Made by a program: the position numbers and the translations under genes
Shown: positions 1 through 12,624 of the stretch, piece after piece
Numbering within the stretch: the first letter of the stretch is position 1
Layout: each line of letters begins with the position of its first letter
From: Sphaerolaimus hirsutus
Lineage: Eukaryota > Nematoda > Chromadorea > Monhysterida > Sphaerolaimidae
Assembly (NCBI GenBank): GCA_964036195.1
Contig: OZ038454.1
Span: forward strand, 28,754,315 to 28,818,314
Length of the DNA stretch: 64,000 bases
Reading direction: 5' to 3'
Notes under the pieces: model-generated
Told to the model about the DNA's origin: nothing
The model's input: only the letters and a program-made list of their open reading frames with translations
Databases searched by the model: none

Positions 1-590
1 AAACATAAATATCATGTAAAAAAATAATATAGCGCCACCAACGATAAATAATAAAGCACACAGAAACTCATTGTTTTTTTGTGTTTTTGTTTAACAGAAT
101 ATAATAACACGGAAAGTCGAATTTTTTGAAAAACTCAAAAGTAGTGATGGAAAAGTTCCAGGAAAAAGGGGGTCAAGCGCCAATGACGCTATTCAAAATG
201 AAGGTGCCAGGCGCCAAAGGTAGAGTCCAAGTCCAGGTCCCGGATCACAAAAAAATTCTGGGATTTTGTAGTCCCAATCCCGATCCTGAAATGTTGAAAA
301 TCACAATCATGATCCCAAAACCAAAAGGGTCTGCATGAATTTCAGCGCCTAATTTTTTTTGCCAATCTGCGTTAAGTTTAGCATTCCACCTACTTGATGT
401 ATTGATTACCGTGCTGTTTAGCACTATCTTTATGGCAGACAGTGTGTTTTTGGGATTGGGTACGTACAGTACTATTTATACTTTAAAGATATCCCTCCCC
501 ACTGAAACCCCACCCACGTTTTCCGTAACATTTTTTGACACCCTAGTATAAATGCTGCCAATGTACTCAATGCGGTGCTGGGTAAAATAC
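1..590. other. Gene-free sequence with transposon fragments
   Basis: At about 140-230 there is a degraded fragment of the GGCGCC hAT-like family (agtgatggaaaa start, GCGCCA motifs). At 225-330 a fragment resembles the GGGATC family. Nothing coding was recognised. Confidence 0.5.
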
Positions 591-595
591 ACTTA

Positions 596-701
596 CCGTA
601 TTTCCTCGAAATACCCCCCCCCCCTCGTTTAACCCCCCCCCCCCTCAAATTTCTCACTCTGAAACAACCACCCCCCGGGGGGGTATTTCGAGGAAATACG
701 G
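596..701. mobile_element. Short TIR element, CCGTATTTCCTCGAAATA family
   Basis: The ends are exact inverted repeats (CCGTATTTCCTCGAAATAC / GTATTTCGAGGAAATACGG) flanked by TA on both sides, with a C-run and G-run body. TA flanks suggest a Tc1/mariner-type origin. Other copies lie at 4071-5202 (interrupted), 6055-6297, 8399-8805, 24577-24955, 38492-38735 and 48435-48691. Confidence 0.75.
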
Positions 702-904
702 TATGTAGCCTCCCTGAGGATTCTGACAAGATTTTTCACCATGCAAACTATCCAAGGATTTACAGTACACAAGACCGGGGTCCGATTGAGTTACCGGTAA
801 TCACAAAAATAGTATTTAAAATGTACCGGACGGTTTACCGGGCCATTGGTGCAGTCTCCTATTCAGGAATAGGTATCTGAACTGAAACATGGATATAAGC
901 TGCA

Positions 905-1148
905 TTGTGCCTACACACACTAGTTTTCACCGTGACTTCATGTGAAAACTGAAATTTTTAAAATGCAAATAAATGAGCACGGTTGAATGATTTAATTTAA
1001 ATTAAATTTGAATTTAAATTTATAAAGTTAAAATTTGAAAACTAAAACATATAAAGCATACAATAAGAGTAGGCTGAATGTCGCCATGTGGCCATTTCAG
1101 TTTTACATTACAGAAGTCACGGTGAAAACTAGTGTGTGTAGGGCCATT
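905..1148. mobile_element. MITE, GCCTACACACACTAGTTTTC family
   Basis: The left end reads gcctacacacactagttttcaccgtgactt in part and the right end is its reverse complement (aagtcacggtgaaaactagtgtgtgtaggg in part). The middle is AT-rich with aaatttaaatt palindromes. Relatives occur at 10649-10852, 23320-24317, 34224-34362, 42640-42825 and 60890-61105. Confidence 0.7.
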
Positions 1149-1362
1149 AGGAAACATCATTGCAAAGCATGCATATCAAATGGGCGGAAATGACTGAAAA
1201 GATGTTTGAAAAAATGTCATGCCATTTCCCATTGGCCATAATAAATATGCATGTAGGTAATCTCGTATACTGTCAAATGCATTAGATATACTCGGCCGAC
1301 TGCAAAGTATGCGCACAATCCTACCACAATTTAATGAATAAAATTTTGCTATCAATTTCGTA

Positions 1363-1822
1363 ATTGAGGCGTCTAATTCTAAAAGTCGACAAGTCCACAA
1401 AATGCGATTTTGAGTAAATCGCATTTTAAGTTTCAAACCCAATTCCAGGCCCTAGGTGCGTGTCCAATTTGGCTCTCTCATGCTTTCCATTTAGTTCCAT
1501 ATGTTGACAATAAAGTGTCAAATTTTCAGCCCCTAATCTCAACGTATATGTGAAAAATGGGGTGTCCATAAAATTCCATTCGGTCAGAGCAAAACTGTTT
1601 TTGGGAGGGAAATGAACTTGTCGACTTCTTGCCCAAATTTGTTGCATTTTTCCCAAAAAATGTCAAATTTGGTACTATGCCATATGGGCATGTGAGGTCA
1701 AAGAATTTATGGAAAACGATGAAAAATGTGCGGAAGTAGCCCCAGATGACGTTTCCGGGCCTAACTCGAAATTTTCATATTTTTGGACTTGTCGACTTTT
1801 AGAATTGGACGCCTCAATTAAT
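1363..1822. mobile_element. TIR element, AATTGAGGCGTCTA family
   Basis: Starts aattgaggcgtctaattcta and ends with its inverse (tagaattggacgcctcaatt). Inner arms both carry aaagtcgacaagtcc. Related copies at 10865-11484 and 32093-32774 share the ttccatatgttgacaataaag and catgccatatgggcatgtgag interiors. Confidence 0.75.
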
Positions 1823-2039
1823 TATTCCATAATAAACGACGAAATATTATGATGAAAACACTGTATAATTTTTGATATACCTACTCGGGTTACTTTATGC
1901 CGTACATTTTTCCCGAGGAAACACTCCAGCGGTGTAACTTTTCGCCGCTGTCCAACTCGTTCCAGTGTGAAATACAGAAAAAATAATCTGGAATAGGAAA
2001 AAAATAATAGAATATTCGATCGATCAATTCGATATTGTG

Positions 2040-3100
2040 TGATGCGTAGTCGGAACGGAATATTTTCTGATTCTAAAGGCCATTTTTTGAACTTTTCGAC
2101 GCACGGTGAAATAGCCTGCTATAAGTTCTGCTATAGCAATATTTCTGGCTACGGAAACGCAGCATATTTACTTGAAAATAGTAGGGTTGGCCGGCATACC
2201 GGCAAATCTATTCATTTCTTAATTTTTTTTTGTGAAAGGTCGGTCCTTAAAGTTTTCAATTTGACTCAGATATTTGATTTTGATAAAAAAAGGTACATAA
2301 ATATTTGCGGTGGTAGAGTATCATGTTCGCTGAGTAGAAATTATTCACATGGGTTATGGTAGGTTTCCAGTCTAAGTGTGATGTCCGCCGAGGATAAATA
2401 TGTAACAAGTACCCATGTTTGTATGAGTATAGGTAGATGTTTCTGTGAGTATAGATGTCTGATGTAACCATACGACATCAACTTCACCCAATAAGCACAT
2501 TCTATCTGAAAATAAAAGTACACAAGTCCATTATGAGAAGGTACCTAATTCACAGATTTCTCATCAAATTTTTTACCGATTGTAAATTTGATGTCAATTT
2601 AGTTCATTTTTAATTTTTTTTGAAAAATATATTTTATTTCAATTTCATGTTCATTTTTTAAAATTTTATAAAAAAACATATTACAGCCAGCTGTGCCTTT
2701 CATTGGAAGTATGCCTTTTATTTATTTCATCACGTTCAAAATGGCCAAAATTGTACCTTCAATTAGAGGGTACTTTTATTGGAGCTATGCCTACAATTAG
2801 CATGTAACCTACGGTCATACGGTATTTGCATGTAAACTTCTATGCATTCACATGGGTTAAGTAAAATAAACCGTCGCCAGATAAAATAATAAAGCAATGG
2901 CGCATCTGCTCCATAGCAATAAATTGTCTGCACCCCAACAGAAATAATGAACGTGTGAGATAATTTCGCCTGCAGCACTGCTTATTATTGAGATATTTCA
3001 CTACCTACATAAATAGCAGCCAAGCAAACAAATAAATGTGTCGTGTTGGAATGAAAAATTGTGCGCGTAAAAATAAAAACAAGACAACGTGGATAGATAA
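2040..3100. other. AT-rich intergenic stretch
   Basis: About 1 kb of AT-rich DNA. The open frames are short, lack codon bias and match no family I know. No inverted repeat stands out. Confidence 0.4.
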
Positions 3101-3108
3101 GCTGTCAT

Positions 3109-4045
3109 TAGTGATGTAAAGGCACCGGGGCACCGGTGCCCCGGTGCTGGGCACCGAAGGGCACCAGCACCGGTGCTGGTGCGGTGCCATTGCAATCTTC
3201 AGGGGTGCCATGCCGGTGCCGGTGCCATTTTTTTCAGAATAGCACCGGTGCCGGTGCGGTGCGGTGCCATTTTTTTGCCGGTGCCAAAGGTGCTAGCACC
3301 AGGGCCAAATTAAAAGGCACCGGGAAAGGCACCGGCCAAGGCTTCATGTGCTGTGCAATTTTGTCCATAGTATGTGCTTATTCATATTTCAAAAAACAGC
3401 GATATATTTACCCAACCGTTTTTGCCTATTTTGTAAACCTCCCATAAAATAAATATACCTACTGTGAAATCCATTATACCCAATATGTGATCTGATGAGT
3501 GAATCTAAAATTTTGTTGAATTTTTAATAAATTTTATATTTTATATTTATCTTACTTGTTTGTTCAAAATTTGTTGTCAGTTTATGACAGAGATAGTTCC
3601 ATTCTCTGTACAGCAACGACTCCGATCAGTAGACAATAGTGGCAATGGACATTGCACTGAATTAAATATTTTATCTTTCATTTGTAATCATTGTAATTGC
3701 TTCATAAAAGTGATTGCCACATCATTCTGATCATTTTAAGTGCTCAACCATCAAAATCGGTTGAAAATTCATGGAAATATGCACTTCCAAAGGTGAGACC
3801 ACTGAGAAACTGCCCGATATTTACTTCAGAAATTCCAGCCCGGTGCGGTGCCTTTCGGTGCTAGCACCGGCAACCCGCCGGTGCCCTTCGGTGCCGGTGC
3901 CATTTTTTCCAAAAGGCACCGGTGCCGGTGCGGTGCGGTGCCATTTTCTGGCCGGTGCCCCAGGGTGCCAGGTGCCCTTTTCATGCGTTGGCAAAGGTGC
4001 CGGTGCGGTGCGGTGCCATTTTTCCCGGTGCCTTTAACATCACTA
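3109..4045. mobile_element. hAT-like non-autonomous element, GGTGCC motif family
   Basis: Ends are TAGTGATGTAAAGGCACCGG and CCGGTGCCTTTAACATCACTA. The 8-bp target duplication GCTGTCAT is perfect (3101-3108 and 4046-4053). Both subterminal regions are arrays of GGTGCC/GGCACC. The AT-rich middle has no transposase. Confidence 0.92.
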
Positions 4046-4070
4046 GCTGTCATACGGAGCGCACGCTAAA

Positions 4071-5202
4071 TACCGTATTTCCTCGAAATACCATCATAAT
4101 GCCCACCAAGGACGTATCCGGGGGGGGGGGGCGGGGGGGGGGCTGCAACCCCCCCCTTCCGGGGTGAGAGCTAATACGTCCCGGAAAATGCAACTTTTCC
4201 TATATATTTTTCGATGTTTCTGAAAAATTTTGCGCGCCAGCGCGCAATTGCTTCTCCGCGCATGGTATTTTCAACGGATCGGTCCATTTAGACCAAAATC
4301 GTTGAAAATCAACACATTTTTTGCGAGTTTCGCTGTATATGTATGCATATTTACATACATATAAAGCGGTCCATGGTGCTGGCGCCATCGCCAACGGCGC
4401 CATGGCGTGGCGCTTATGTATGGCGCTAGCGCCAAAACGTGTTTCCGTCCCTATAATGGGTAAAAAATTTAGGGGGGGGGGGGGGCTGAGCCCCCCCCCG
4501 TTCGCCGGCCCCCGTAAACAAGCACCCCCCCCCCCGCTCAAAAATCCTGGATACGTCCCTGATGCCCACTATGACTTAATAACCCCCCGAAATACCCCCC
4601 GTCAGGAATGATGTACATCACCTATGCAATGTACATGATGTATTTTTTTGCTGCCAGTCAGTTGATAATGCGTATTTACTTTTATTCACAAAGTAGGCAT
4701 ACTAGAGTACCGAGTAAATACGCATACACATGCTTTGAGAAAAGTATCTGTACTCGACTATCGTATTACCTCGAAATACCCCCATGAGAGTTTATTATTT
4801 CGCCAGCAAAACTTGAGGGGGGGGGTTTAATTCGAGGGGGGGGGGGTATTCGAGGGGGGGGGGGTGTTATTATTTCGTCAGAAATTTTCGTAAGGATCGT
4901 AGTAAATAGTAGGCATTTGCGTACACAAAATAGGTAATAAATGTGTCCAAACAGGATATATTTGGACAATAAAACGTAGATAGCTACACAAACTACTCTG
5001 TGTAGCTGCAATGCAAATTAACAGTAATATACATCATTTACATTGCGTACATGACGTGTTTATTATGTACATGACGTACATTATTCCGAAGGGGGGGGGT
5101 ATTTCGAGGGGGGTTTATTATTTCCCCAGCCCATTTTGAGGGGGGGGGTTAATTCGAGAGGGGGTTAATTCAAGGGGGGGATAATTCGAGGTAATACGGT
5201 AT
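4071..5202. mobile_element. CCGTATTTCCTCGAAATA element interrupted by a later insertion
   Basis: The left end (taccgtatttcctcgaaatacc) begins near 4071 and is broken at 4107 by the element at 4107-4561. The body resumes (accccccgaaatacccccc) and ends near 5202 (ttcgaggtaatacggta). An internal copy of the same end near 4750-4860 suggests several insertions. Confidence 0.55.
4107..4561. mobile_element. hAT-like element, CA(G/A)GGACGTATCC poly-G family
   Basis: Ends are CAAGGACGTATCC and GGATACGTCCCTG, with perfect 8-bp duplication ATGCCCAC (4099-4106, 4562-4569). The element has G-runs, C-runs, a GGCGCCA cluster and the core gcgcgccagcgcgc. No coding capacity. Confidence 0.92.
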
Positions 5203-5453
5203 ACGCTTACTTTTTGAGAGTACTCGAGTACAGTAGCTTAATCCTTGCGAGTACAGAAAGAGTATTTTGCCATTAGAGACCCCTGCTTTTCATAACGAAT
5301 ACTTATTTAATGAAAGAAAACACCTTTTTGTCGTCCAGGGTAAACACTGATAATGCCCCTTCTACATTTTCCAGAAAGGAAAGATAATTTTACTCACTTT
5401 AACGCTTTCCTGAGAAAAATACTCGCATTTGCGCTTTCTGGGAAAACAAGTAC

Positions 5454-5982
5454 AGGGGTGGGCATCTTCAGTTACCGCCAGAAAAACGGATAGCTTGAGC
5501 TACGGTTGAGCTATCACAGTGAAATTTTAACACAATATTCATAGGACTCCATAGGACACCTATTCTGAAGTTTGCAACCCAAACGGCCACATTTTGGGTG
5601 AGTTGTGGAACACACAGTTTTTAGTGTAATTTTGTGACTTGGCGTCACCCATAGGATAAATCGAGGGTGGCATTTGAGGGGGGGGGTCACTGGTCGTTGG
5701 TGTCGTCCCATTCTGTCGTACATGTTGGGGTTGGGGCTACGACCAAATTCTTTTTTTTTCTCGAATAGTCCCCAGGTCACGAGATCAGGGGGGTCAAGTC
5801 ACAAAATTACACTAAAAACTGTGTGTTCCACAACTCATCCAAAATGTCGCCGTTTGGGCTGCAAACTTTAGAATAGGTGTCCCATGAAGTCTACTCTATT
5901 GTGTTAAAATTTCACTGTGATAGCTCAACCATAGCTCAAGCTATCGCGTTTTTCCTGTGGTAACTAAAGATGCCCACCCCTG
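5454..5982. repeat. Long inverted repeat (foldback)
   Basis: Starts caggggtgggcatcttcag and ends with the inverse (agatgcccacccctg). The arms of about 220 nt include cagtgaaattttaacac and tagctcaaccatagctcaag in inverse copies. It sits inside an older element with actcgcgagtaaaagt ends. Confidence 0.75.
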
Positions 5983-6748
5983 TATTTTACTCTCATTTAC
6001 TCGCGAGTAAAAGTTAAAAAATGTACTTTTCGATTAATGTACTAAAAATGTACTTTACGAGGAAATACGGTATACTAGTTTGTGTAGCGATTCACGTTGG
6101 TATGTCCAAATATATCGTATTTGGACACATTTATTACTGGTTTTGGGTACTTAAAAGCATGTTCATTATAATACCATGAATTTCACGAAAATTTCTGACG
6201 AACTAATAAACCTCCCCTCGAAATAACCCCTTTTACACACCCCGAAAAATTTGCCTATAAAATGACCCCCCGGGGGTATTTTGAGGAATTACGGGATGCA
6301 TTTTTCTGAAGGAAACACTCCATCGTGACGTCATTGAAATAAAATTGTTAGAAAAGGAACGTTTTAGAAAACAAAACAAGAAAAAACTTGTGAGCGACTT
6401 CAAAAAAACTTCAAAAAAATATCTTTCGTCCTTGTGAAGTGCGTATCCTGCTCACGCGTTATCGACTAAGACATAAGTAATTTTGGACACTAATTTTAAA
6501 CATATTAGTGTCATATACGGGTGGTCTGCGGGCAGTAGCTAAAAATATTTCATACCGGGGTCTGAACAGATGTTAAAGCTGGAGATGTTAAGTTTGGGGG
6601 GGGTAAACCTCCCTTAAAACCCACTCGTAAGTTTGCACAGGACCTGGGAAAATAAATTCGTAGAGGCGCCTTTCATCGGAATTTTGACTAAATATTGTGT
6701 CTCTTGATGTAATGGTCACTCACTTCAGTCTGAAAACTCAGTGACGAC

Positions 6749-7406
6749 TAGGGTTGGCCGATGTTTTTTATTAAACGTTTTTTTTTTTAAAAACATGACG
6801 TCCGAAACGTTTTAAAAAAAAAAAAACATCGACCGAAATTTTTAGTACTAAGCACTAGGTATTTTGCAAAATTTTTGCGCGCAAGCGCGCAATTTCACAC
6901 ACAAATTGACATTGGTGGTTGTTTTGATTTGTTTTGTGGCATTTTTAGTATCAAAGTCTCCATTTCTACGTGCTACCATGGGTTAATAAGCCGTCATATG
7001 TTGCTCTACTATATAATATTGAGGTGATGTGCTTCCATGTACCTCCACAGTGTGTAACTTCACTCCCAAAGTAACAACCTCCTTTTACAACCTTGTTTCA
7101 TCACTATTCCGTGCCAAACTTTACCTGAAGTCACAAACATTCGACTATAAGGCGATATACGAACGATATGTCGACGAAAAATGGATATTTTTGACACAAA
7201 TCACCACTTATAATGCTATCCCATGGCTCCACAGCCATTATATGGTCATATATAACATCACAGAGTATTGCCACTGTCTGATATACCTATATATGTTGAC
7301 ACAAGGTCATATCTGGGAACTTTTAAAAAAAAACGTTTTTTTTTTAAAAACGTTGTTGTTTTTTAAAAACATCGAGTTAAAAAAAAACGTTTTTTTTCCA
7401 ACCCTA
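6749..7406. mobile_element. hAT-like element, TAGGGTTGGCC / AAACGTTTT family
   Basis: Perfect 8-bp duplication GTGACGAC (6741-6748, 7407-7414). Ends are TAGGGTTGGCC and CCAACCCTA. Subterminal arrays of AAACGTTTTTTT and TTTTTAAAAACAT surround the core gcgcgcaagcgcgc and a conserved AT-rich interior. A 158-codon frame at 7029 lies in this interior; other copies do not keep it open. Confidence 0.92.
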
Positions 7407-8398
7407 GTGACGACGAATTTCTATTTACACTTAAATATTGGCGACGCACACACAAGTTTACTGTCAGTAAACTACTATTTTGATAAACACATAAATGGGC
7501 TTTGAACGCATTTGAGTTGACCAGAATAAAGTGTCTGTCAACAACAGTTGACGAAATATTCAAATATCTCATTGTGGTAAACTCGATACGTTTGAAGCAG
7601 AGTTGTTAGAATTACTGAACTTTTTTTTCAAATTATGTAAATATAGTTTTTTACTCACCACAAAGTATAGACAATGTAAAACACTTTTTACTCATACTCA
7701 TGTGTAAATGTGAGTAAAATACTTTTTCCCCAGGAAAATGTAAAAGCGAGTACTTTTACCCCGTAAAATGTAAAAGATATTACTAATTACATGTGAGAGT
7801 GATTTTTACACTGGAACACATAATAGATGTCGTTTTTAGTGATTATTTAGTTGTTTTTTAAATGATGATTTCTTCAAGATTTTCTTTTTTTAAGCTTTTT
7901 GAGTTTTAGAATCATGAGTCACAGTGTGAGCAGCGGTATTGCTGTGTTTTGTGCGTCCAGGCTGCAATGGAACATCACATTAGCATGATTAACATTCTAG
8001 TCTGAGCGTCTTGGTCGACCCTCACATTGAAACATGCAAAAAAATGTTGCAAGGTCATAACATAACTGCTTGAGATAACGTTTCAACATCAAAAGCGTGA
8101 CTACAAAAACATGCAAAACATGACTAGTCTTATTGAAAATGCATGCATGGTGCTCATAGACATCTACCATTTTGTGCCGCCGAACGACATCAATTAAAAG
8201 GTTATGGTCTTGCAAATGACTTACCTGAATAAACCCCCCCCCTCAAAATGCCACCAGGTCTGAGCGAGCTGAGGAAAAAATTTACCCCACCTCAAAATAC
8301 CCCCCATCTTGAATGAGGTACATCATGAAGGCAAGGTATATGATGTATTAATTGCTGTCCATTTGCATAGCAGCTACTTGTGTATTTGTATTTGCCTA

Positions 8399-8805
8399 CC
8401 GTGTATCCTCGAATAAGACCCCCCCCCTTGAATAACTCCCCACCCTTGAATAACTCCCCACCCTTGAATAACACCCCCCTCAAAAACACTGACGAAAAAA
8501 AAACTCCCCCCTTGAAAAACTCCCCCCTATGATGAATCGAGAAGATACTGAAACAAGTGAGAAAAAAACGAATTACAAATGCAGTGCTGTGTATGAAACA
8601 AAAAATACGAAAGGATGTTAGCCTACGCAGCGAAAGCAGGATGCATACTGTGTATTTTTCACAGTGTATACACACCTACCTACCTGCAAGTTATGATGAA
8701 AAAATAACTCCCCCCCTTGAATAACTCCCCACCCTTGAATAACTCCCCCCTCAAAAACTCTGACGAAAAAATAACTCCCCGGGGGACTTATTCGAGGATA
8801 TACGG
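8399..8805. mobile_element. TIR element with TA flanks, CCGTGTATCCTCGAATAAG variant
   Basis: Ends ccgtgtatcctcgaataag / ttattcgaggatatacgg with TA on both sides. The body repeats cccttgaataactcccc many times. The sister copy at 24577-24955 is in the opposite arrangement. Confidence 0.7.
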
Positions 8806-9236
8806 TATTTTGTGTGTAGCCTACATTAAAAACCATATTCTATTTGGTCACATCTATTGAAGTTTTAGGTGTGTAAAAGCCTATTATTTACTACGATCTT
8901 TGATGAAAATTTGTGACGAAAAAACAACCCCCCCCCCCGAATTACCTTTCAAAATTTTCTGGCGAAATAATGAACCCTGTGGCTCTGGGGTAGTAAGCTT
9001 TGCACATGCAAAATAATAAACTTTCGAATAATAGCTCATTTCTAAGTTTCGACTCGACTAGCGCCGCGGGGGTTGCGCCTTGTTGATGAGTAAACTTTGA
9101 TGAAAACAGACAGATATTGCAACCACGAGGCTGAGAAAACATGAGGGGCCACATAAACACATATTTATATTTGCGTTAAAGAAATTCCAATCAAAATCAG
9201 GAACTAAAGCGACAACAAAAACGGGGCAGGCCTGAT

Positions 9237-9426
9237 ACGCACATCTACCCGTTACGCACATTTGCCCGTTTTTTCACTTGACACCTTCTCAAGTGATTTT
9301 CAGATATGAGTAAAGTGAAAAAGTTCACTAATGTCATTGCGCAGCGTTTTTCACTTCACTCATATCTGAAAATCAATTCAAAAAGTGTCAAGTGAAAATG
9401 TGCGTAACGGGCAGATGAACGTATCA
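9237..9426. repeat. Foldback with cagatatgagt arms
   Basis: The arms carry tgcccgttttttcacttgacacc and ttttcagatatgag, repeated in inverse at 9345-9415 (catatctgaaaatc, gtgtcaagtgaaaatgtgcg). Nothing coding. Confidence 0.65.
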
Positions 9427-9528
9427 GTGCACCCCCAACAAAAACTATGGAGCACACTAGAGCGGGAGCTGGCTTTGCAAGCAGAGAAGTGACAACAAAA
9501 GTGGCCAGAATTACGTGGAAATCAAGTG

Positions 9529-10053
9529 CAGGGGTCTCGAATGGGGGGGGTTGGGGGGGGGTTACCCCCCCCCAAACCGCCCAGCTATCTATCTATCCCG
9601 GAGGCCGCTCAGCTATCTATCTATCCCGGAGCAAAATTTTGGGCTACTACCCCCTTAACCCCCCCCCCAAATCGCTCAGCTATCTACCTATCTGGAGCGA
9701 TTTTTCAGAAACTATACCCCAATTTTCGCTCAAAATCGCTATTTTTCATACCTATATTTAGATTTTCACCTCCAAAATCACTGGTTCATGCGTCTAACTG
9801 CCTATTTTCAGCTATTTTAAGTACTATATGCTCTTGTATACCCATTTTGAGCTATTTTACACCTACTTTTAGCGATTTTTCTCCCTTTTCTTCCTTCTAT
9901 GCCCCGAAAAAGCCTATATATCGAACCACCACAACCCCCCCCCAAACCCCCCCCCAACCCCCCCCCAGAAAATTTTTCAGCTATCTATCCCTCCGGAGGA
10001 GCGATTTGCTATCTATCCAACCACTCGGAGGGTCAAAATTCAAGATACCCCTG
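9529..10053. mobile_element. hAT-like element, CAGGGGTCTCG / CTATCTATC family, copy 1
   Basis: Perfect 8-bp duplication ATCAAGTG (9521-9528, 10054-10061). Ends CAGGGGTCTCG and TACCCCTG. The subterminal zones combine GCTCAGCTATCTATCTATCC units with G and C runs. It is almost identical to 11822-12347. Confidence 0.93.
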
Positions 10054-10421
10054 ATCAAGTGACAAAAACGATGGCAAACTAAAATTATACAGTTCGAAAA
10101 CGTTTTCGATTTTATTTTTACTTTCGGATATTTTTCTAATTTTTTCAACCTTAAGAAAAACACCTAAATCGATTATTTTTAATAGAAAAATTTGGGGTGT
10201 TTTTGATTTTTTTCTAAAAAATTAACAGTTTTCGAAGCGGCAGAACAAATTATGTGCCGCTGGATGCGGTAACGCTTTGGAAAGTCGCAAATAATAAGAA
10301 TTCTTCAAAATTCTGCAGGCAAAATAAAAAATGCAACCACTTTTTGGAGAACAAAAAACGATAACCATTTTAGGGAAATTCGGCATCAAGAACAATTTTT
10401 AAACACTTTTTTCGATAGTTT

Positions 10422-10549
10422 GCCATTGTTGTGACAAGTAAAGTGATAAGCTACACATTATTAATTTATCACTTTAGTTTCTGTCACCTGACTTACCACA
10501 ACTTATCACTTTCCTTGTCAATTGTCCACTTCCGTAACCGGCACCAGAT
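10422..10549. mobile_element. Fragment of the GTGCCGGTTCCGCAAGTGG MITE family
   Basis: The right end (ccacttccgtaaccggcac followed by CAG) is the reverse of the GTGCCGGTT terminus. The interior has gtgataagc / gcttatcac arms. The left end is not clear. Confidence 0.5.
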
Positions 10550-10648
10550 TTCAGTACGATCCAGTTAAGACATTTTCCGACGTTTATTGCGCGAAGCAAG
10601 AGTACCGTATATTTTTTAATAAATCCCCGCCAAAAGAGGGTGGTAATG

Positions 10649-10852
10649 GCCCTGCGCACACTAGTTTTCACGCGAAATTTCGAAAACTCATAAATAAGCT
10701 TTGAACGTGTTTGAGTTTCCAATGATTCATTTTTAATCTCCGTCAACTGCAGTTGACGGCCACCTCATTGTAGAAAACTCAAATGCGTTCTAAGCTAATT
10801 TGTGAATTTTCGAAATTTCACGTGAAAACTAGTGTGCGCAGGCACATTGGAA
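10649..10852. mobile_element. MITE, GCGCACACTAGTTTTCACG family
   Basis: Ends ccctgcgcacactagttttcacg and cgtgaaaactagtgtgcgcaggc in part. The inner inverted arms are actcataaataagctttgaac and gttctaagctaatttgtg. The centre has the short palindrome caactgcagttg. Confidence 0.75.
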
Positions 10853-10864
10853 TAACAATAACAT

Positions 10865-11484
10865 AATTGAGGCGTCTACTTCTAAAAGTCGACAAGTCCA
10901 AAATATGAAAATTTCGAGTTAGGCCCGGAAACGTCATCTGGGGCTACTTCCGCACATTTTTTTATCATTTTCCATAAAATTTTCGACCTCACATGCCCAT
11001 ATGGCAAAGTGTGATATTTGACATTTTTTGGGAAAAATGCAAAAATTTCGGGCAAGAAGTCGACAAGTCCATTCCTCCGCTTCCGTTTTTATGGGAAAAA
11101 ATAGCAAGAAATGTGATATGTCTACTATGGACAGCTACTTCTAAAAGTGGACAAGTGCATAAATTGCCCATAAGGCAGCCTCGGCTTCCCCGGAAACAAA
11201 AATGTTTGTTAGTGCAAGAAGTCGATAAGTCCATTTCCCTCCCAAAAACAGTTTTGCTCTGACCGAATGGAAATTTATGGACACCCAATTTTTCACATAA
11301 AGGTTGAGAGCAGGGGTTGAAAATTCGACACTTTATCTTCAACATATGGAACTTAATGGAAAGCATGAGAGAGCCAAATTGGACACGCACTACGGGCCTG
11401 GAATTGGGTCCGAGACTTAAAATGCGATTTACTCAAAGTCACATTTTGTGGACTTGTCGACTTTCAGAAGTAGAGGCCTCAATT
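10865..11484. mobile_element. TIR element, AATTGAGGCGTCTA family, copy 2
   Basis: Ends aattgaggcgtctacttcta and tagaggcctcaatt, with repeated aagtcgacaagtcc blocks. The interior matches 1363-1822 and 32093-32774. Confidence 0.75.
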
Positions 11485-11821
11485 GTCAGCACTGATAAAA
11501 ATAAATATTCAAAAGGAATGAATCCCCGGGTTACTTATTCAAGTATAAACGGTAATTAAACCCAACGAGTAAATCTCGGGCAAAATCAGTTGCCGACAAA
11601 ATCTCAGCACATTTTTCCACACCTAGCCGCAATTATCGGCGTAAAAACACTTCCGGCGTAAAACAGAAATTTGAAACATAAATACCGATCCACTGGTTCT
11701 AAAATACCGTAAGTCGTCGATTAGTCCCCTCGATCACGCCCAGTGAAGGAAACATGCCCCCTTGAATAGTTCCCTCTTTCAAGGGGGGGGGGGGTAGAAT
11801 GAAATTTACATGACATTTGAC

Positions 11822-12347
11822 CAGGGGTCTCGAATGGGGGGGGTTGGGGGGGGGTTACCCCCCCCCAAACCGCCCAGCTATCTATCTATCCCGGAGGCCG
11901 CTCAGCTATCTATCTATCCCGGAGGCAAAATTTTGGGCTACTACCCCCTAAACCCCCCCCCCAAATCGCTCAGCTATCTACCTATCTGGAGCGATTTTTC
12001 AGAAACTATACCCCAATTTTCGCTCAAAATCGCTATTTTTCATACCTATATATAGATTTTCACCTCCAAAATCACTGGTTCATGCGTCTAACTGCCTTTT
12101 TTCAGCTATTTTAGGTACTATATGCTCTTGTATACCCATTTTGAGCTATTTTACACCTACTTTTAGCGATTTTTCTCCCTTTTCTTCCTTCTATGCCCCA
12201 AAAAAGCCTATATATCGAACCACCACAACCCCCCCCCAAACCCCCCCCCAACCCCCCCCCAGAAAATTTTTCAGCTATCTATCCCTCCGGAGGAGCGATT
12301 TGCTATCTATCCAACCACTCGGAGGGTCAAAATTCAAGATACCCCTG
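11822..12347. mobile_element. hAT-like CAGGGGTCTCG element, copy 2
   Basis: Perfect 8-bp duplication CATTTGAC (11814-11821, 12348-12355). Differs from 9529-10053 by only scattered substitutions and homopolymer lengths, so both are young. It landed in a GTCAAATG-type MITE whose halves flank it. Confidence 0.93.
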
Positions 12348-12624
12348 CATTTGACACTTGACTTTACACTTTACAGGCTTAGCACACGGTTCAAAAACTC
12401 TGACGTTAGAATAATTACTCCCCTTGAATAAGCCCACCCTAAGAAAAATCCTGACGAAAGAACGATTACCCGCAGGAGCTATTCGAGGATTTACAGTAAA
12501 TATGCGTATCTGACAGCTCAATTATTTGTAATTTACATGCATAGTCTGGCCTGCCATGTGCGTGGAAAATACAGAATTTAAGCGCTGCACTAAATTTTTT
12601 CAGATAGTATAATTGGAGCTTGGC

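Noticed and set aside
7029-7505. 158-codon open frame as a possible gene
   Set aside because: It lies across the conserved AT-rich interior and right end of a non-autonomous element. Other copies do not keep the frame and no protein family is recognisable.
9526-10062. 178-codon frame rich in Pro, Ser and Tyr
   Set aside because: It is a translation of the CTATCTATC / poly-C transposon; the same frame appears in the second copy for that reason.
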